DNA of 64,000 bases from contig NZ_FTOA01000001.1 of the NCBI RefSeq assembly GCF_900156605.1, forward strand, positions 310,001 through 374,000. Reading direction: 5' to 3'. Source of the DNA: Insolitispirillum peregrinum (lineage in GTDB: Bacteria > Pseudomonadota > Alphaproteobacteria > Rhodospirillales > Rhodospirillaceae). Positions 61,622 through 64,000 of this stretch are shown piece after piece. Below the pieces are notes generated by a model, which saw only the letters and a program-made list of their open reading frames with translations, did no database searches and was not told where the DNA came from. Both the position numbers and the translations under genes were made by a program. Positions within the stretch are counted from its first letter, which is position 1. Every line of letters starts with the position of its first letter.

Positions 61622-63070
61622 ATGAGCCTCGACTACACGAACAAAAAGGAATTCCACGAGAAGCTCATCGAAGAGGTTCTCGCCGAATATCCGCAGAAGT
61701 CCGCCAAGCGCCGCAGCAAGCACCTGGGTGTTTCCGACGCTTCCGCCTCGGATTGCGGTGTGAAGTCCAACGTCAAGTCCGTGCCCGGCGTGATGACCAT
61801 TCGTGGTTGCGCCTACGCCGGTTCCAAGGGCGTGGTGTGGGGTCCGATCAAGGACATGGTCCACATTTCGCACGGTCCGGTTGGTTGCGGTCAGTATTCG
61901 TGGTCCCAGCGCCGCAACTACTACATCGGCAAGACCGGTGTGGACAGCTTTGTCACCATGCAGTTCACCTCCGATTTCCAGGAAAAGGACATCGTGTTCG
62001 GTGGCGACAAGAAGCTGGAAAAGCTGATCGACGAAATTCAGGACCTGTTCCCGCTCAACAACGGCATCTCGATCCAGTCGGAATGCCCGATTGGCCTGAT
62101 CGGTGACGACATCGAAGCCGTTGCCCGCAAGAAGAGCAAGGAATACGACGACAAGATCATCGTTCCGGTCCGCTGCGAAGGTTTCCGTGGCGTGTCCCAG
62201 TCGCTGGGTCACCATATCGCCAACGATGCCGTCCGCGACTGGCTGTTCGACAAGACCGATCCCGTGTGGGAAACCGGCCCGTACGACGTCAACATCATCG
62301 GCGACTACAACATCGGTGGTGATGCCTGGGCCTCGCGTATCCTGCTGGAAGAGATCGGCCTGAACGTGATCTCCCAGTGGTCGGGCGATGCCACCATCTC
62401 GGAAATGGAACGCGGGCCAAAGGCCAAGCTGAACCTGATCCACTGCTACCGCTCGATGAACTACATCTGCCGCCACATGGAAGAAAAGTACAATATTCCT
62501 TGGATGGAATATAACTTCTTCGGCCCGTCGCAGATCGAACAGTCCCTGCGCGCCATTGCCGCCCAGTTCGACGAAACCATCCAGCAAAAGGCCGAGGCGG
62601 TGATCGCCAAGTACCGTCCGCTGGTTGATGCCGTGCTGGCCAAGTTCAAGCCGCGCCTGGAAGGCAAGACCGTCATGCTGTACGTCGGCGGCCTGCGCCC
62701 GCGTCACGTCGTGACTGCCTATGACGACCTGGGCATGGAAATCGTCGGTACCGGCTATGAATTCGCCCACAACGACGATTATCAGCGCACCTCGCATTAC
62801 GTCAAGGACGGCACCCTGATCTATGACGACGTTTCCGGTTACGAACTGGAAAAGTTCATCGAAAAGATCCGGCCGGACCTGGTTGGCTCGGGCATCAAGG
62901 AAAAGTACCCGGTCCAGAAGATGGGCATTCCGTTCCGTCAGATGCACTCGTGGGATTACTCGGGTCCGTACCATGGGTACGACGGGTTCGCCATCTTCGC
63001 CCGCGACATGGATCTGGCCGTGAACAACCCGGTCTGGTCGCTGTATCAGGCCCCCTGGAAAGCCGCCTGA
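61622..63070 (+). CDS. nifD: Nitrogenase molybdenum-iron protein alpha chain
   Basis: A 482-residue MoFe-protein subunit holding FeMo-co. P-cluster cysteines are Cys63 (IRGCAYAG), Cys89 (PVGCGQYSW) and Cys155 (QSECPIG); FeMo-co is held by Cys275 ([11 protein letters not shown]) and His442 ([10 protein letters not shown]), the same numbers as in Azotobacter for the last two. The HHIAND stretch near 197 carries the substrate-channel His. This marks the molybdenum enzyme (NifD), not AnfD or VnfD. AGGAGG-like TTAGGAGGGG precedes ATG 61622. Confidence 0.98.
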   Translation: MSLDYTNKKEFHEKLIEEVLAEYPQKSAKRRSKHLGVSDASASDCGVKSNVKSVPGVMTIRGCAYAGSKGVVWGPIKDMVHISHGPVGCGQYSWSQRRNYYIGKTGVDSFVTMQFTSDFQEKDIVFGGDKKLEKLIDEIQDLFPLNNGISIQSECPIGLIGDDIEAVARKKSKEYDDKIIVPVRCEGFRGVSQSLGHHIANDAVRDWLFDKTDPVWETGPYDVNIIGDYNIGGDAWASRILLEEIGLNVISQWSGDATISEMERGPKAKLNLIHCYRSMNYICRHMEEKYNIPWMEYNFFGPSQIEQSLRAIAAQFDETIQQKAEAVIAKYRPLVDAVLAKFKPRLEGKTVMLYVGGLRPRHVVTAYDDLGMEIVGTGYEFAHNDDYQRTSHYVKDGTLIYDDVSGYELEKFIEKIRPDLVGSGIKEKYPVQKMGIPFRQMHSWDYSGPYHGYDGFAIFARDMDLAVNNPVWSLYQAPWKAA

Positions 63071-63098
63071 GGCTTGACGGTACGCAAGGAGAACGGGA

Positions 63099-64000
63099 AT
63101 GCCCCAGAGCGCAGATAAGATCCTTGACCACCTCCCGCTGTTCCGCGAGCCGGAATATCAGGAACTGTTCAAGAACAAGAAAGAAAAGTACGAGTGCGGC
63201 CACTCGGACGAGAAAGTCGCCGAAGTCGCCGAGTGGACCAAGTCGTGGGAATACCGCGAAAAGAACCTGGCCCGTGAAGCGCTGAGCGTCAACCCGGCCA
63301 AGGCTTGCCAGCCGCTGGGTTCGACCTTCGCCGCCGCCGGTTTCGACCGTACGCTGGCCTTCGTTCACGGGTCGCAGGGCTGCGTTGCCTACTTCCGCTC
63401 GCACCTGTCGCGTCACTTCAAGGAACCGTCGACGATGGTTTCCTCGTCGATGACCGAAGACGCCGCGGTGTTCGGTGGCATGGCGAACATGGTCGATGGT
63501 CTGGCCAACGCCTATAGCCTGTACAAGCCGGAAATGATCGCCGTTTCCACCACCTGCATGGCCGAAGTCATCGGTGACGACCTGCACGCCTTCATCGAGC
63601 AGGGCCGTCAGAAGGGCTCGATCCCCGAAGACTACGACGTGCCGTTCGCTCACACCCCGTCGTTCGTCGGCAGCCACGTTACCGGCTACGACAACATGAT
63701 GAAGGGCATCCTGGAGCATTTCTGGGAAAAGCAGGAACGCACCGCCGGTACCGCCCTGAACGTCATCCCGGGCTTCGACGGTTTCGCCGTCGCCAACAAC
63801 CGCGAAATGAAGCGGATGCTGGACCTGATGGGCGTCGAATACACCATCCTCTCGGACGTGTCGGAAGTTTACGACACCCCGTCTGACGGTGAATTCCGCA
63901 TGTATGCCGGTGGCACCACCAAGGATCAGACCAAGGCAGCCCTGAACGCTGCGGCGACCTTGTCGATGCAGGAATACTGCACCCCGAAGACCCTCGAGTA
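63099..64000 (+). CDS. nifK: Nitrogenase molybdenum-iron protein beta chain (partial)
   Basis: The first 300 codons; the gene runs past the window end. P-cluster ligands Cys70 (AKACQPLGS), Cys95 (GSQGCVAYF) and Cys153 (STTCMAEV) match Azotobacter numbering exactly. AAGGAG stands 7 nt before ATG 63099, 28 bp after the nifD stop. The part seen is intact. Confidence 0.98.
   Translation, partial: MPQSADKILDHLPLFREPEYQELFKNKKEKYECGHSDEKVAEVAEWTKSWEYREKNLAREALSVNPAKACQPLGSTFAAAGFDRTLAFVHGSQGCVAYFRSHLSRHFKEPSTMVSSSMTEDAAVFGGMANMVDGLANAYSLYKPEMIAVSTTCMAEVIGDDLHAFIEQGRQKGSIPEDYDVPFAHTPSFVGSHVTGYDNMMKGILEHFWEKQERTAGTALNVIPGFDGFAVANNREMKRMLDLMGVEYTILSDVSEVYDTPSDGEFRMYAGGTTKDQTKAALNAAATLSMQEYCTPKTLE

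Overview
The window is GC-rich and gene-dense, and it reads as a chromosomal segment of a free-living, nitrogen-fixing alphaproteobacterium. The best guess is the order Rhodospirillales (Azospirillum/Rhodospirillum/Magnetospirillum-like). The evidence is nifHDK next to draTG (post-translational switching of nitrogenase), a rquA-type rhodoquinone gene, a 14-gene nuo operon followed by birA-coaX-rnj-mce, and the tig-clpP-clpX-lon block. The genus cannot be fixed from the sequence alone.

Layout. 0-6 kb: purK, a DedA protein, two GNAT acetyltransferases, a gamma-glutamylcyclotransferase-like protein, a secreted CHAP protein and a TPR-glycosyltransferase. 6-10 kb (minus strand): a secreted DUF1311/LprI-like protein, a GH17-GT2 fusion resembling NdvB beta-glucan synthases, and a periplasmic Ala/Lys/Pro-rich protein. 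10.5-21 kb: a 36-residue membrane peptide, a TetR regulator, mobA, a REC-Hpt phosphorelay protein, nhaA, an acyl-CoA ligase-like protein, an IscU-like scaffold, a PAS protein and an FtsK translocase without membrane segments. 21.5-27 kb (minus strand): slyX, frdABCD, rquA and a Coq10/RatA-like quinone-binding protein. 27-42.4 kb: nuoA-N and birA. 42.7-45.7 kb: coaX, rnj and mce. 45.8-47.2 kb: a globin-coupled chemoreceptor. 47.7-54.5 kb: tRNA-Leu(UAG), tig, clpP, clpX and lon. 55-58 kb: a MarR regulator, an HMA metallochaperone and mnmC. 58-64 kb: a nitrogenase-associated ArsC-like protein, draG and draT diverging from nifH, nifD and nifK, the last cut by the window end.

How the genes fit together. 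Energy metabolism dominates. Complex I feeds the quinone pool. FrdABCD with RquA points to rhodoquinol-driven fumarate reduction when oxygen is absent, and the Coq10-like protein may handle the quinones. Nitrogenase draws on this reductant and is shut off by DraT/DraG ADP-ribosylation of NifH. The nifH-draT gap holds two NifA-type upstream sites and sigma-54 elements facing both ways.

The least ordinary feature is a layered set of intergenic repeats: (1) a roughly 110-130 bp multi-hairpin unit at seven places; (2) a roughly 220 bp TA-flanked MITE-like element carrying that unit between terminal inverted repeats; (3) a roughly 45-60 bp TA-flanked GAGC...GCTC palindromic mini-element. One mini-element sits inside a MITE copy, and comparison with the empty copy shows a TA duplication. 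Several of these elements supply the TAG stop codon of the adjacent gene.
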